Shown: positions 23,600-36,120 of the stretch, piece after piece
Layout of the letters: every line of letters begins with the position of its first letter
Position numbering within the stretch: the first letter of the stretch is position 1
From: Sebastes aleutianus
Lineage: Eukaryota; Chordata; Actinopteri; Perciformes; Sebastidae
Assembly: GCA_916700875.1 (NCBI GenBank)
Contig: CAKAKS010000066.1
Coordinates: 16,116,361-16,180,360 of the forward strand
Length of the DNA stretch: 64,000 bases
Direction: 5' to 3'
Position numbers and translations under genes: made by a program
Notes under the pieces: generated by a model
Seen by the model: only the letters and a program-made list of their open reading frames with translations
Told to the model about the DNA's origin: nothing
Databases searched by the model: none

Positions 23600-24090
23600 C
23601 AAAGTATGTAAGCACAGTTTGTGTTAACAGCACTAATTTCTTAAACACTTTAACGCAACTTGCGATATTGATCTTATGGAGGTTGTAGCGGGCTCAGTTT
23701 TAAAGCTAGAGTGAAAATACTGGCATCATGTGAAACTAGGAAACCTAAGGAATCCATTGCAAGTCATAGTCAAGTCAGCACACTGACACACTGACAGCTG
23801 TTGTTGCCTGTTGGGCTTGAGTTTGCCATGTTATGATTTGAGCATATTTTTTATGCTAAATGCAGTACCTGAGAGGTTTTCTGGACAATATTTGTCATTG
23901 TTCTGTGTTCTTCATTGATTTTCAATAATAAATATATACATACATTTGCATAAAGCAAGCATATTTGTCCACTCCCATGTTGATAAGAGTAATAAATACT
24001 TGACAAATCTCCCTTTAAGGTACATTTTTAACAGATAAAAAATGTGTGATTAATTGCGATTAAATATTTCAATCGTTTGACAGCATTTCT
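23600..24090 (+). mobile_element. Degraded hAT-like element, family A
   Basis: It aligns with 25998-26629 in the same orientation: AACAGCACTAATTTCTTAAA, AGGTTGTAGCGGGCTCAGTT, CATGTGAAACTAGGAAACCT, a TGTTGCCTGTTGGG segment and a final ATTTCAATCGTTTGACAGC. The left terminus is lost and the middle part (the GGCGAG/CATGGCCATTTTC block) is deleted. No coding capacity. Confidence 0.7.
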
Positions 24091-24092
24091 AG

Positions 24093-24350
24093 AATAATCG
24101 ATTAATCGTTTGGTCTATAAAATATCAGAAAATAGTGAAAAATGTCCATCCCAGTTCCTCAAAGTCCAAGGTGATGTCTTTAAATGTCTTGTTTTGTCAG
24201 TCCAAAACTCAAACATATTCAGTTTAATCGTATATAAAACAGAGAAAAGCAGGATATCTCCACATTTGAGATCCTAAAAACAGCGTTTTCTGCCTTTTTT
24301 GCATGAAAAATGACTTTAATGATTAATCGTTTATCAAAATAGTTGGCGAT
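24093..24350. repeat. Second dispersed repeat with ATTAATCG ends
   Basis: It starts ATAATCGATTAATCGTTTGG and ends AATGATTAATCGTTTATCAA with AGTTGG. Between them is a GTGAAAAATGTCCATCCCAG/AGTCCAAGGTGATGTC interior that I recognise as a widespread teleost repeat. It directly adjoins the family A remnant to its left. Confidence 0.6.
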
Positions 24351-24600
24351 CTTTGCAGTTCTTGTTGTTTGTGCATGTTTGTGCACGCACCTGAGTGGAC
24401 ATGATTACATTAATGTGTGTGTCTGGCCATTCATTTGGTTACAATTCAAATCTGTGTTTGTATGCACTTACATAGGTTTGAGTGTTTGCAACCGTTTTGC
24501 ATATTTTAAGTGTGTGTGTGTGTGTGTATATTTTTGTATGTTTGCATGTGAACATCCATGGAAATGTGTGTGTGTGTTGGTGTGTGCATGTTTGTGTCAC
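24351..24600 (+). repeat. GT-rich imperfect microsatellite region
   Basis: TG arrays at 24510-24527 and 24564-24590 sit within generally GT-rich sequence. The cysteine/valine-rich frame is an artefact. Confidence 0.75.
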
Positions 24601-25875
<1,275 letters not shown>

Positions 25876-26985
25876 TTAAAAGGGACATATCATGCTCATT
25901 TGCAGATTTATACTTGTATTTTGAGGTTTCTACTACAATATATTTACATGCTTTAATGTTCAAAAAACATTATTTTTCTCATACTGTCTGTCTGAATTAG
26001 GGCAGTCAAAGTTAACACGATAATGCGTAAACGCAAATTTGTTTTAACGGCACTAATTTCTTTAACGCATTAACACAATCGATCTTTTGGAGGTTGTAGC
26101 GGGCTCAGTTTCAAAGCTGGAGTGAAGATACTGGTATCATATGAAACTAGAAAACCTAAGGAATCCATTGCTACCCACCATACAAGCTTGTCGCGAAGAA
26201 GGCTAAAGAACAATCCAAACTTGCGCTAAATTTTGGCGAGAAAAAACTGTCATGGCCATTTTCAAAGGGATCCCCTTAAACTCAGAACTCAAGATACGTG
26301 AATGATAATGGGTTCTATGGATACCCACAAGCCTCCCCTTTACAGACATGCCCACTTTATAATAATCACATGCAAGTTTGGGGCAAGTTATAGTCAAGTC
26401 AGCACACTGACAGCTGTTGTTGCCCGTTGGGCAACATGTATTATATACAATGTATATGCATATTTTTATGCTAAATGCAGTACCTGTGAGGGTCTCTGTA
26501 CAATATTTGTCATTGTTTTGTGTTGTTAATTGATTGAACAGATACAAATGTTGTTAATTTGCGATTAATCACGATTAATCATGGACAATCATGTGATTAA
26601 TTACATATTTTAATCCATTGACAGTCCTAGTCTGAATATACCTGTATTCACCCTGAGTCTGAAACGCTCCGTTTTAGCGGCTGTCTCTTTAAGACCCCCT
26701 CTTGAAAAAGCTCTGATTGGCTTACGAGAAAAATATGGCGCACTGTTGCATTGGAAGTTCTCAAGCCATGAGCGGTATATTCTAATGAGCCTGCATGTGA
26801 CATAGGAAGGGGAGCCAAATGTGAATGGCTTGTTGAATCACATGTTTTCTGAACTAGGCAGCCCACAAAAAACTGACTGGGTTGTCTTATTGTTGTCTTA
26901 CAGTTGGGTTAGTAGGCACTCCAGATACTCAAATGAATGTGTACAAGCACTGAAAAAGTGAGTTTTTCATGATATGCTCCCATTA
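25876..26985. mobile_element. Miniature inverted-repeat element, host of a nested insertion
   Basis: The left edge AAAGGGACATATCATG (25880-25895) and the right edge CATGATATGCTCCC (26968-26981) are imperfect inverted repeats. The interior (TACTTGTATTTTGAGGTTTC at left; AGTCTGAAACGCTCCGTTTT at right) is a teleost repeat type I recognise. It is split by the 632-bp hAT-like element; without that insertion it is about 475 bp. No coding capacity. Confidence 0.7.
25998..26629 (+). mobile_element. Complete hAT-like non-autonomous element, family A
   Basis: Ends TAGGGCAGTCAA and TTGACAGTCCTA are inverted repeats matching at 10 of 12 positions. Flanking 8-bp copies of GTCTGAAT (25990-25997 and 26630-26637) are a perfect target-site duplication. 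Eight bases is the hallmark of the hAT superfamily. The 632-bp interior has no transposase frame, so it would have needed an enzyme supplied in trans. Related copies: 10371-11030 and 23600-24090. Confidence 0.88.
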
Positions 26986-27549
26986 ATATAGGCATCCCGA
27001 ATGTAAACCGAAGACTGTTTGGTAATAAATACTCTGTGGACAAAATTATGACTGAAAAAGTCAAGACTTAATTGATATTTTTAACGATCAAGACGTTTTC
27101 TTTGCCTCATTGAAACTGCCCCCCCTAAACTTGTCAGTTCATAACGCACCACCTGCCCCTGTGGCCTATCCTGTCTCTGCACCTCCCCCCCTTCTAAACC
27201 CCTTCTGGGTTAGTGACTCTGTAGACCTTGGGTCCAGCTTTCCCAGACGGTGATTTAAAATAACAATTGCATGCATATCAGGTTTCAGGCCTCTGAAATA
27301 CATGTGAGATGAGGTAATGTGATCAGTCCGGAGCGCCATCCAAACCGCTCTTTTACTCTCTCCCTTTGTGCATGTGCACGCATGTGTGCACATGTGTGTC
27401 TTAAGTGTTTGTCTTCATGTTTTAAGTTAAAGGTTAAAGAATTTCTCCATGTGGAGTTGGCATGTTTTCTATTTATTTTACATGTAGCTTGTGTGAAGAA
27501 TAAATAACACACAGAACTTTAAAAACAGCTAATCTCCGTCATATTGGAC
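26986..27549. other. Unique sequence with a CATGTGCAC inverted repeat
   Basis: CATGTGCAC (27371-27379) and GTGCACATG (27386-27394) form a small perfect inverted repeat in alternating purine-pyrimidine sequence. C-rich patches lie near 27119-27125 and 27184-27190. No gene. Confidence 0.45.
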
Positions 27550-28215
27550 GCTGTGTCAAGCGTGAGAGCTTAGTGCCTGTTTTCAATTAGATCCCAAGTT
27601 AAAACGGCATTAAACTCTTACATGGTTTCATTGAGTCAAAATTACAACTCAATTAATACCCCATAAAATGGTCACAGAGTTAACGATTGAGCAAAGAGAC
27701 AGAGCCATAACGTTACCCATAACATTAAAATCACAAGTCAGGGTTGCGGCGCCTCGCTGCACATGGAGAAACACAGGACGCTTGTCGACCCAGTAAGTGC
27801 CAGTGAGTAAACACTAATAATAGCTTCCATAAAGCCACTCGTATGGCACTGTGGGCCAGGCCTACAGGGACCATTAAAAACGCTGCGGCTCAGGGCATCC
27901 CTCGCAAGATCCGGGCAGAAGTGTTTTGGTTTTGCGCGACACTAGTGGTGGATGGCAGCACGGTGAGGTGATAAGAGCGACTCGTGGAAACAAAGAGCCA
28001 GAGGGACAGATACGACAAGCAATTAGAGCGGGAGAATAAAAGCAGCCATTATGCAGGAAAAGAAAGTCCAGGTGAATGCTCCGCGGTGATGGAGCGGCGC
28101 TCTGATTAACAGTAATACCAGGAGAATTGTTTTTCTGATTAGGGGCGACCGCAGCTAAGCATGGCATTTCTATTCTCCGGGATGATTTGTGGACTTCTCA
28201 ACCAGCTCTGCATGG
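27550..28215. other. Candidate conserved non-coding block
   Basis: About 660 bp of repeat-free, balanced sequence with several AT homeodomain-type cores (TTCAATTAG, CAATTAATAC, GATTAACAG) and GC-richer segments. One of the most regulatory-looking parts of the window. No splice-bounded exon is visible. Confidence 0.35.
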
Positions 28216-28559
28216 AGCGCTAACAAACTACCTGAATACAGTACATAAATAAAATATTAGAATAGCGAGAAAGGAGCAGGGAGTTATCCGTTGAAGTAAA
28301 GAAGCACGGGCGGGCTCGTTTTTTTCTTCCTGTCTACTGTACTCAAAGCTCTTCCACCGCTTTACCCCCCAAGTCCAGCTCTCTGTAATTCTCTCCCCTC
28401 ATCTCTCAAATGCCCCTCCACTCCCTCCTCCCCTCTACACGGCTTTAATAAACACGCACTCCCGGTTTAATCTCACAGCGACACGTTCATCTCACTGCAG
28501 ACGGGAGCAAAATCGCTCACTCCCATCCTCCCCTTACATGTCCCTCCTATTCTCCAGGC
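28216..28559. other. Pyrimidine-rich sequence
   Basis: Rich in C and T on the top strand from about 28320 to 28560, with no pure microsatellite. No gene. Confidence 0.5.
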
Positions 28560-28770
28560 ACCTTCCCTCCCATGACAGGTACCTTTCAATCGGGTAATCA
28601 TTGGTTAAGTAGCCATTTTCCATTCCTTCCCCCTATTGAAGGCTGGCCATGTAGAAAAGGCTAGGGCCTTGTAGGTATGGCTGCTAATGGGCCGACAGAC
28701 AAGGCCTCCCCATTCTGTCAGGGGGAGCTGAGAAGGAGAGCCTCTTATCAGCGAGCCACAGCCACCATTC
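28560..28770. other. Candidate conserved non-coding block
   Basis: A balanced repeat-free stretch including GGGTAATCATTGGTTAAGTA near 28590, a homeodomain-like composite. Flanked on both sides by pyrimidine-rich tracts. Confidence 0.3.
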
Positions 28771-29415
28771 CTCACCAAATTGGCTTCTCCTTACCATCTC
28801 CCCCCTTCCTCCCACTCTGCCTTTTCTACTCGCCACCATTCCCACCTGCTTATCCATAGCTCCTACCCGCCCTTGTAACTTTTAATATAACTGAACAAAT
28901 CAAAGGTAGGTTTTTTTCATTGGTTCAGATCATTGCACTGTATGAGGAATGATGGCAGGTCACTTCACAGGTTGCGCAAAGGGCAAATCTGCTGTACTGG
29001 AGATTCTGAGAACTGTAGAAAGTGGAATAATCTCTATTCTGTAATTTTCCATAGTCCTTTTTCTGTTTCCCATTTTTAATTTTTCCCCATTTTTCTCTCT
29101 CTCCCTCTCTCTCCGATTCCAATTTTTAAGTGAAAACACTGAAACAACTTGCGCCATAATATGCAATCGACCATTACACATCGCTCCCTTTTCCTCAGCC
29201 TTTTTTCAAAATATTCCTTCATATTCCCTTTCATCCCTGGATGTGCGCAATTAAAGTGCAATCTCCTCTCCTGCTCCCTCCCCCCCAATCCCCCCCATCC
29301 CCCTCAATCCCATATGTTGTTGAGTGGCGAAGCTGTTGAGAAAGAGAAGTGTTAACCTCCTCTCCAAACCGCAGGCAGAAGGGCTGCATTCCTCCCCGAG
29401 TACTCAACGTGCTGT
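28771..29415. other. Pyrimidine-rich and C-rich sequence
   Basis: CT-rich patches lie at 28785-28860 and 29090-29115, and C runs near 29277-29305. Reverse-strand Arg/Glu-rich frames reflect this composition. No gene. Confidence 0.5.
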
Positions 29416-29969
29416 TTATCTGCATCCATGCACTCTGTTGCCACGGCAACCCCAACCAAATACACTGGCCCGTTCAACTCCGTTTAATTTTTTCCTCCCT
29501 TTTTTCGATTTCATCACTGGGCTCCCATGCTCACTCTCACTAAGATAAACAGAGATGGAGCCCCGCGCTCGGCCAAAACCTGCGTGAGTTTATTTTGAGT
29601 CTCCGCCCGGTTCGGTCCATGACGCTGTTTCGCCATCCCTCTCACTTTTCACAGCTTGAAAATTGGAAAATGCTCAGCGTTTTGCGAGGCAGAGGAGACT
29701 GGAGCTGTGGTTTGACTTTGGCTCGGCTCATCTGAGACATAACGCCCCAAATAGTTTCAGAGCGGCGTGTTCATTGCATGGCTTACGACACGTCAAAAAC
29801 AGAGATGAGGCTCGTCTAAAAAAGTGTGGCCTCTGGGAGCAGTGAAAATTCATTATTTATCTGTTTACACACTGTCACCACCACCCGAAATAAACAAATT
29901 TTATCACTCTCTTTCATACAGCAGAGTACTCGCACACACGCAATTGCACACAACCTTGTCATATTCGGG
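29416..29969. other. Candidate conserved non-coding block with an X-box
   Basis: Largely repeat-free, with GC-richer segments around 29555-29620 and a perfect RFX-type X-box at 29437-29450. Several short frames show no recognised domain. Confidence 0.35.
29437..29450. promoter_or_regulatory. RFX X-box consensus (GTTGCCACGGCAAC)
   Basis: It matches GTNRCC-NN-RGYAAC at every defined position. RFX-family factors bind this imperfect palindrome. Seen directly as a motif; occupancy is inference. Confidence 0.5.
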
Positions 29970-30330
29970 AAATCAGGGGGATGCTAGTGAGATGAGCCCT
30001 AAAACTCCCATTAATGGACCAGCCTGTAAGACGACACTTTGTTCTCTTAATTAGCACTTCTTCTCCTCCATTCAGCCGGCGTTCCAATGGTTGACTATTC
30101 CTTTATTAGGCAGGATTCCATCTCCAGCTTTCCAATAGGCACTTAACTCCTGCCTAATAGAGGATTTTCCCACACTTCCTCTGACAAGCCATTCAACTGA
30201 GAAGAGTTAATTTGTTTCTAATGCTTGGCTAATGGAGGATCCTGATGGCAGGAATTGAGTGCTGGATTTTTTGGGATTGACTTCCTCGCCACATCCTCGT
30301 CTGAAATGAAGTCTATAAGATGAGAATTTT
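29970..30330. other. Candidate conserved block with clustered TAAT cores and an inverted repeat
   Basis: Many TAAT/ATTA motifs (CCATTAATGG, TTAATTAGCA, TTTATTAGG, CTAATAGAGG, GTTAATTTG, CTAATGGAGG) fall within 300 bp. A 16-bp inverted repeat (30100-30115 with 30148-30163) surrounds two CCAAT-like sites. This clustering is typical of developmental enhancers, but only alignment could confirm it. Confidence 0.4.
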
Positions 30331-30704
30331 TTTTTCTCCAATAAACCACAGAGTTGTGGCGAGAATCAGTTCACCTCGAGGTCTTAAGACTGAAAAAAAA
30401 AGGGAGGACGCAGAATGGAAATGAAAAACTTTATAGGCTAAGTTACACTCTACTACACATGAAGTTGAATTGAGTGTTGAGCCCTTAAAAGCCTAATCAC
30501 AGGACACAATTTTGCACCCAGGCAGGAACGCTCTCTTGCAACGGTGCATACATTGTTGCTCTTAATTATTCGTCTTTTTCTCACTGTGGATGTCAGAGGG
30601 GGGACTCTATGGGGCTATCTCAGCCCTGCAGTGGCCAGTCAGTTAGCGCCTGAGTGACAGCCTGTGGCACTATCAGCTGTCCTGCTGCACAGCAGGAGTG
30701 TCAA
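30331..30704. other. Unique sequence, possible regulatory
   Basis: Repeat-free except for an A9 run near 30393-30401. A small inverted repeat CCTGCTG/CAGCAGG lies at 30681-30696. No gene. Confidence 0.35.
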
Positions 30705-30724
30705 GGAGAGAGAGAGAGAGAGAG
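30705..30724 (+). repeat. (GA)10 microsatellite
   Basis: A short uninterrupted GA array. Confidence 0.85.
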
Positions 30725-31192
30725 CCGGGGGTGAGGGTGAGAACGAAAGCAAAGCCGTGCCAGGCGAAAGGGGGGATGAGGCTCACCGAGGGCTATCTGG
30801 AAATAGCACTTTGGCCCAAATATGGCTCCTCTAATCAATCTAATTCCGTCTGCAAGCTCTGGCCTTCTCTCTCAGACGTTTCACTGCGTCAAGATAACCT
30901 TATCTTCACCTGCCACATCCTTTACAATTAGCGCTCTCTCTATAGACGCACACAATGGCGCACACCAACGCGGTCAAATGCACACACAGAGATGCATGTT
31001 CTCATGTTTGCACACACGCAAATCTTACACTGGCTTCATGAATGCAGTGGAAACATTTCTGCTTTAAATTTAGCCCATCTGTATTCAAAGTTAGCTTTAT
31101 GTGAGAATAAAAAAAAAAAAAAAAAACTATGTCTTTACAAACTAGGCAAACTATATGAATTTTTTTCTGTCCTTTCCGTGGTTTCAAGCGGC
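30725..31192. other. Unique sequence with an A18 run
   Basis: A balanced block at 30760-30930 is followed by CA-rich patches and an A18 homopolymer at 31109-31126. No gene. Confidence 0.4.
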
Positions 31193-31755
31193 CAACCTCC
31201 AGGTCTGAAAAGTGAAGCCAATGCGGAAGTGCACTTAAACTTGCATTCTTTCTAATTGCCAGCAGGGGGCGACTCCTCTGGTTGCAAAAAGAAGTCTGAT
31301 TGTATAGAAGTCTATGAGAAAATGACCCTACTTCTCACTTGATTTATTACCTCAGTAAACATTGTAAACATGAGTTTATGGTCTCGATCGCTAGTTTCAA
31401 GTCTTCTTCAATACAGCATGATGTTCATTTAGTAAATTATGGTTCCATTTCGAGTCAAATAGACCATAAAGCAGGGTATGCCTTAGGACGTGGCTACCAT
31501 GTGATTGACAGGTCGCTACCACGGCATTGTCCGGTCTGGGAGTTGTTCGTGTTTTCTTCTTACAACTTTAACCCTTTCACAGTGTGTTTGCAGTTCAGAA
31601 AGTTAATTGTACTAAGCTCCACCTTCTCGTGTCACTTCTGGTTCCAAAAAAACAGGATGGCGAAGACCAAAAACCAAGATGGCGACAGCCAAAATGCCAA
31701 ACTCCAGGCTTCAAAACGACGATGACTATGTCCACTTCTTATATACAGTCTATGG
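31193..31755 (+). mobile_element. Dispersed repeat copy 1 with CTCF-like core
   Basis: It aligns in reverse orientation with 43630-44458: CCAGCAGGGGGCGACTCC, AGAAGTCTGATTGTATAGAA, CATGAGTTTATGGTCTCGAT, ACCATAAAGCAGGGTATGCC, a GGTCGCTACCACGGC segment and CTTTCACAGTGTGTTT. The right end is CTTATATACAGTCTATGG, like the terminus of the element at 47003-47622. About 265 bp present in copy 2 is missing near the right end. The 128-residue frame at 31339-31725 is repeat interior, not a gene. Confidence 0.75.
31259..31272 (+). promoter_or_regulatory. CTCF-like core, forward
   Basis: CCAGCAGGGGGCGA fits the vertebrate CTCF core CCASYAGRKGGC. It lies inside a dispersed repeat and points right. Binding is inference. 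Confidence 0.45.
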
Positions 31756-33277
31756 GCATGACAATAGCGTGAAAAGGTGACTGTTGTATGGAACTTTTTC
31801 ACAGCAGACACTCTGACTTGTCAAGAGTAGGAAAAGCCCAGGTGAAACTGATAACATTAACGATGGCTCAGTTCCATTAAGTGTCCCAGAAAGCTATTCC
31901 AGTGAACCAACATGCACAATATCAGGGCCTCCCCTAAGTGGAATGCAGCTATCACCAATGTTATTAAATACTCCTGTGCTTTTCCTACTATGACATGTCA
32001 AAATATCTGCTCGGAAAAAGGAACATTGTAGAAAAAGTTCAGCTCCGCTCTGCTTACACTTCACACCGGTGTTCTGGAAGAGCGAGCAAACAGTAGTGGA
32101 GCATCGTACACCAGTGACAGATGATCATCAGAGCATTTTGGCGTGGCCAGCGTGGTGGGAGGGAGGGGGTGTTTAGAGTGCCTTGGGCTCTGTCACGTCA
32201 ACTCAGATAGGTGGGGATGGAAGGGTATGAAGATGAGACTTTAATGAGCTAGCGCTCAACGTGGCGACGCTCACCACACCTGATCAGCTACTGATTGCCA
32301 TGGGAATCGTCCGTTCCCTAACCTGCGGGGAGGCAAAATCCTGATGGAAACACGAGCAGATCAAAGAGAATCTGCCAGAAATGAATATGTTTAGGCTTGT
32401 GTGCATTAGCATAAGCGAAGGGATCCTGTACGTGTAATGATCATGTATTTGCCTGGCTGCTTTTCTTTTGTTCCGTTTTAATTTCAGTGTTATCCTGGTC
32501 CAATCTGTGGAAATATCTCCGCAGAAGATAAATCTCAGCAAGGTCAAACCAACAAAGACTTCCCCTCCTCCCTTGTTTTCTCTTGCCTCTGATAACTCTT
32601 TGGATTTCAAATACCTTTTCTGCTGCCTTCCGTGAAGTCAGGGACACTGGCTGGCTATTGATCCGTTGCTTGGCTGTTTTATGTCTGTGCATTCAGTGTA
32701 TGTTTGTGTCTGTGCCAAGAATAATGGTGTGTGTGCTCCTGTGTGCTCTTACAGCTTTGTTTGTGTCGGTGAAATCAAGAAGGACACACACACACACACA
32801 CAAGCCAATGGTGACTTGTCAGGATAATTAGGACTAGTAATGAGATGTGGTGGGTGGAGTGCGTTTACCTCACCAATGCTGATGACCAATGCCCTTGAAG
32901 TACATAAGGGATAGATACAGATACAGCCTGATCAGCACACAGCCAGTCACAGAGAAATCACAGCAACAATACCGCCTTACACAAAGCATTCAACACAAGT
33001 TTTCTGTTTTATCTTTTCTCCAGGAAATAATTAAAAGAAAATTATTTGTTGCAACCTGTTCAAAACTAACAATAAAAGAAATTACTTATACGAAATACTG
33101 ATCACTCTTGCCTGTTGTTTCCATTAGTAACATGCGTTAATAAAACAGCATATTTGGAATGATATCTAATAACCTCTAAGGAGGGCAGATCATTTATTGA
33201 CTCTTTACAGTAGCGCAGAGAGCAAGAGAAACAAACGTTTAACCCAGAGCAGCTTGTCCCTCATTTGATACCACACC
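31756..33277. other. Unique sequence with a short CA run
   Basis: A (CA)9 run lies near 32785-32802. Opposing short frames at 32284-32692 show no known domain. No bounded element is recognised. Confidence 0.4.
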
Positions 33278-33296
33278 AAAAAAAAAAAAAAAAAAA
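33278..33296 (+). repeat. A19 homopolymer
   Basis: An uninterrupted A run without a recognisable SINE or LINE body upstream. Confidence 0.9.
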
Positions 33297-33787
33297 GATT
33301 AAAATAATTGATCAATTTACTCGGGGGCCAAACTGATCAATGAAATACATTATTAAAAGAAGGCTATTGACCAGGATGGAGGCAAGCCGAGTAAAATGTT
33401 TACCGCAGCAGAGAGGCCGGGATCAATGGTGCAGCCAATGCAGTTGAATAGAGCCCCATATGGATCAATGTGTGATGGAGCAATAGGGCTTATGGATCGT
33501 CCCACTGTCCGCTGTCCCTTTGTGGCGGACGGAGAATGAAAGAGTGAAAGCCAGAGATACAGTGGAGATCAAGACTGAGGTGAGACGGGCTCTGCTATCT
33601 TTGTTACCACAACAGACCGTTTCATCAATCAGCACGGGAAGAGCATGGATTCAACTGGGAGGTAGCCCCCTTGTTCACTATTGTGTGTGTGGCGAGTATA
33701 TTTTGCATTATGGACACTTACATCACTTTTAATTGATATCTAAAAGTCAGTGCTCTTTAATCATGAATTATATGATGAAGTGTAACA
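33297..33787. other. Unique sequence, nothing specific
   Basis: AT-balanced. A 70-codon frame at 33520-33732 has no recognised domain. Confidence 0.4.
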
Positions 33788-34285
33788 ATGGCTGTTCTCA
33801 TACACTGTTCGCAGCTATACCTACGAAAAGTAATGTACTGTAATTCATATATATCCCACGATATCAATTTGTATGTAATCCATGTGAAACGGGAAGTATA
33901 AAGAGCGACAAACGCGACAATACGACGCATAGGGAGGAGTTCGGAGTGGATGCGTGGGTCAAAAAAAACGCCGCTGTTCATACCCCGTGTGAAACCAGAA
34001 GTCAACGTGTTATTTTAACCCAAACCACAATCTTTTCCTAAACCTGAGTAGTTTTTGTCACGTAACTTCCGTACTTTAATTACGCCACTTCCGGTGTTAT
34101 TTCAAGCCAAACCACGATCTTTTCCTAAACCTGAGAATGAGTGAAGCCACTGCTGAAACTGAGTAGTTTTGTTGCTTAAACCTAACCAAGTTGTTTCCTG
34201 TGAAGACAGAAGTTTATTTTGAAAAGACTGGAGCGGAAATTGAAAAGTGTGTCACATGTTGCTGTACATTCGTAGAAAAATGAGT
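33788..34285 (-). repeat. Inverted copy of the 19-kb dispersed repeat
   Basis: It reads GGCTGTTCTCATACACTGTT at the left through CTACGAAAAGTAATG, ACGACGCATAGGG, TGGGTCAAAAA and AGAAGTCAACGTG to CATTCGTAGAAAAATGAG at the right, matching 19141-19578 on the other strand. An internal segment with AATCTTTTCCTAAACCTGAG is duplicated here (near 34030 and 34110), so this copy is longer. Confidence 0.75.
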
Positions 34286-35175
34286 ATACGTTGCAATGGT
34301 TAACTCTTGAGAAAAATGTTAAAGCATAAAACAAACAAATGACGTGATCTTTCTCACAATGTGCATTTTTTTTCTTATTGCGAGTCTTTGGTTTGATTCT
34401 GCCACAACATAGCTTGTTATTGCAACATTGTTTAGCAGCCAAATGTCATACCATAACTTTTAAAATGAGTCTGCACTTTCAGTTGCATCACCACATAATG
34501 ATAAGGTAATCTAGACGAGGGAAAAAAATGGTTCACTGCGATGGATTTCCTAGTCAAGTTTCAAGTCTCTGCAAGTTGATCTCCACACCAAACAAAGTGA
34601 ACGGCCTGCCCGGAAGGTGGGAAAATCCCACTCAACAGTCTACAGCGATTGTATGCAAATTCATGTAAAAACATGCAAACGCACCAGTTTGCTCTTTTAA
34701 GCAAAGTTATTTTCAGTAGAATACCGGCTTCTTCAGAAGTGTCGGAATACAAATAATGTTGAATTAATAAACATTTGTGCTTGCTTTGGTGAATATGGGA
34801 CAAAGCAAAATGTGTGTACGTGTTTATATACCTGCATAAACGCACACGCTGTATGCATAAGCTAGTTGAAGAATGCGTGCACATCCATACATACGTGTGA
34901 ATATCTATGTGTGCGTGTGTGAATTTAGGCGTTATTGATTGTGGACAGGAACATTTTTAAAAAGTCAACACAGACCACTACCCCGCCATCAGTTCAAGGA
35001 GCTATTTTCCACACAAAAGAAAGCTTTGAGGGGAGAAAAGAGAAGGGCAGAAAAAAGAAACAGATTTTAAAATGTGCTCTAAAGAAAAGCAGACTCGAGG
35101 CTCCTCTCTTCCCTCCCTTCTTTTTGGCTCCTTTCTTTGTAGCTATAGAAAGGAACAGAATGATTGTGGGGTGCA
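34286..35175. other. Unique AT-rich sequence
   Basis: Short GT-rich patch near 34905-34920. No gene or bounded element. Confidence 0.4.
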
Positions 35176-35400
35176 ATCGGGGGGGAGGAGGGGGAGACGG
35201 GGGTTACTGAATAGACCTCAACGCTTTTACAGATTTCCTCTCTCCCCACCATGGAGGACATCTGACCTTTGAGGAGGGAGGACGAGGGAGAGAGGGGGGA
35301 GACAGAGATAAAGAAGGAGGGGCGGTTGGGAGAGAGGGGAGGGAAATCATAATGAAAAGTGGTAATTCCTTAGAGAGGGAGTGAGAAAGAAATGTCTAAG
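35176..35400 (+). repeat. G-rich and purine-rich tract
   Basis: G runs of 7, 5 and 5 lie at 35178-35205 with short loops and a GGGG nearby, a possible quadruplex. From 35262 to about 35347 the top strand is nearly all purine. Confidence 0.6.
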
Positions 35401-36084
35401 GGCCAGTAATGAGATCGTCTGACTAGCGGGTTGCTATAGCAACCACCACAGTATTACTATACACTACACTGTATGAATGAGAGAAAGACCATCTATTGTT
35501 GCCACAAGTGGATGGGTCAGAGAGAAAAAGACAGACTATGACTATGAGGCGACTCGGTGTTAAATGGATGATACGTTAAATGCCATTAAATGGATTCCAT
35601 ACAGTTTAAAAGGGGAGAAAAATTAATAGAGAAATGTAAGGATACAATAACTTTTAGAGATCACTATAATGCACTGTAAGTTTCTTAAATTGGTCACATT
35701 TAAGAGGTTGAATGCTGGGAGCTCCACCTCCTGGAGGTGTCCAGGTCGAAGACAGTGTCCGTGCTTCCTTGGCTCGGTGTCCACGATCCCTAATTGACCA
35801 TCTAAAGATCCAGGTGGGAGGGAAGTTGACCCTGCATGTGCGATTGTTTGGTTGGTCGGGTAGGCCAGCGCTGGACTCCCCCAGCTCTGAGTCGAGCTGA
35901 AGATCTGATTACTGTGGTCTCTTTACAAAGCCTGCTTCCACCACCTGCTCCCACTCCACTCCTCCAGCCTCTGATAAACTATCATCACTGCAGATTGAGA
36001 CAAATGATCTCCCTCTCCCTCGTAGTCCCACTGCCCAACTGTTTGTGCATGTGTCAGTGTGTATGTGTGTGTTCAAGAGATGTA
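35401..36084. other. Unique sequence with an X-box-like palindrome
   Basis: GGTTGCTATAGCAACC at 35429-35444 is a perfect 16-bp palindrome with one mismatch to the RFX X-box consensus. A balanced block at 35710-35990 shows no exon I can defend. Confidence 0.35.
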
Positions 36085-36120
36085 AAGAGAGAGAGAGAGA
36101 GAGAGAAGGGGGGAGGAGTT
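36085..36120 (+). repeat. (GA)n microsatellite with G-rich flank
   Basis: GA array at about 36085-36106, followed by AAGGGGGGAGGAG. Confidence 0.85.

Noticed and set aside
31339..31725. 128-codon open frame
   Set aside because: It lies entirely inside a dispersed repeat whose second copy (43630-44458) does not preserve the frame as a recognisable protein.
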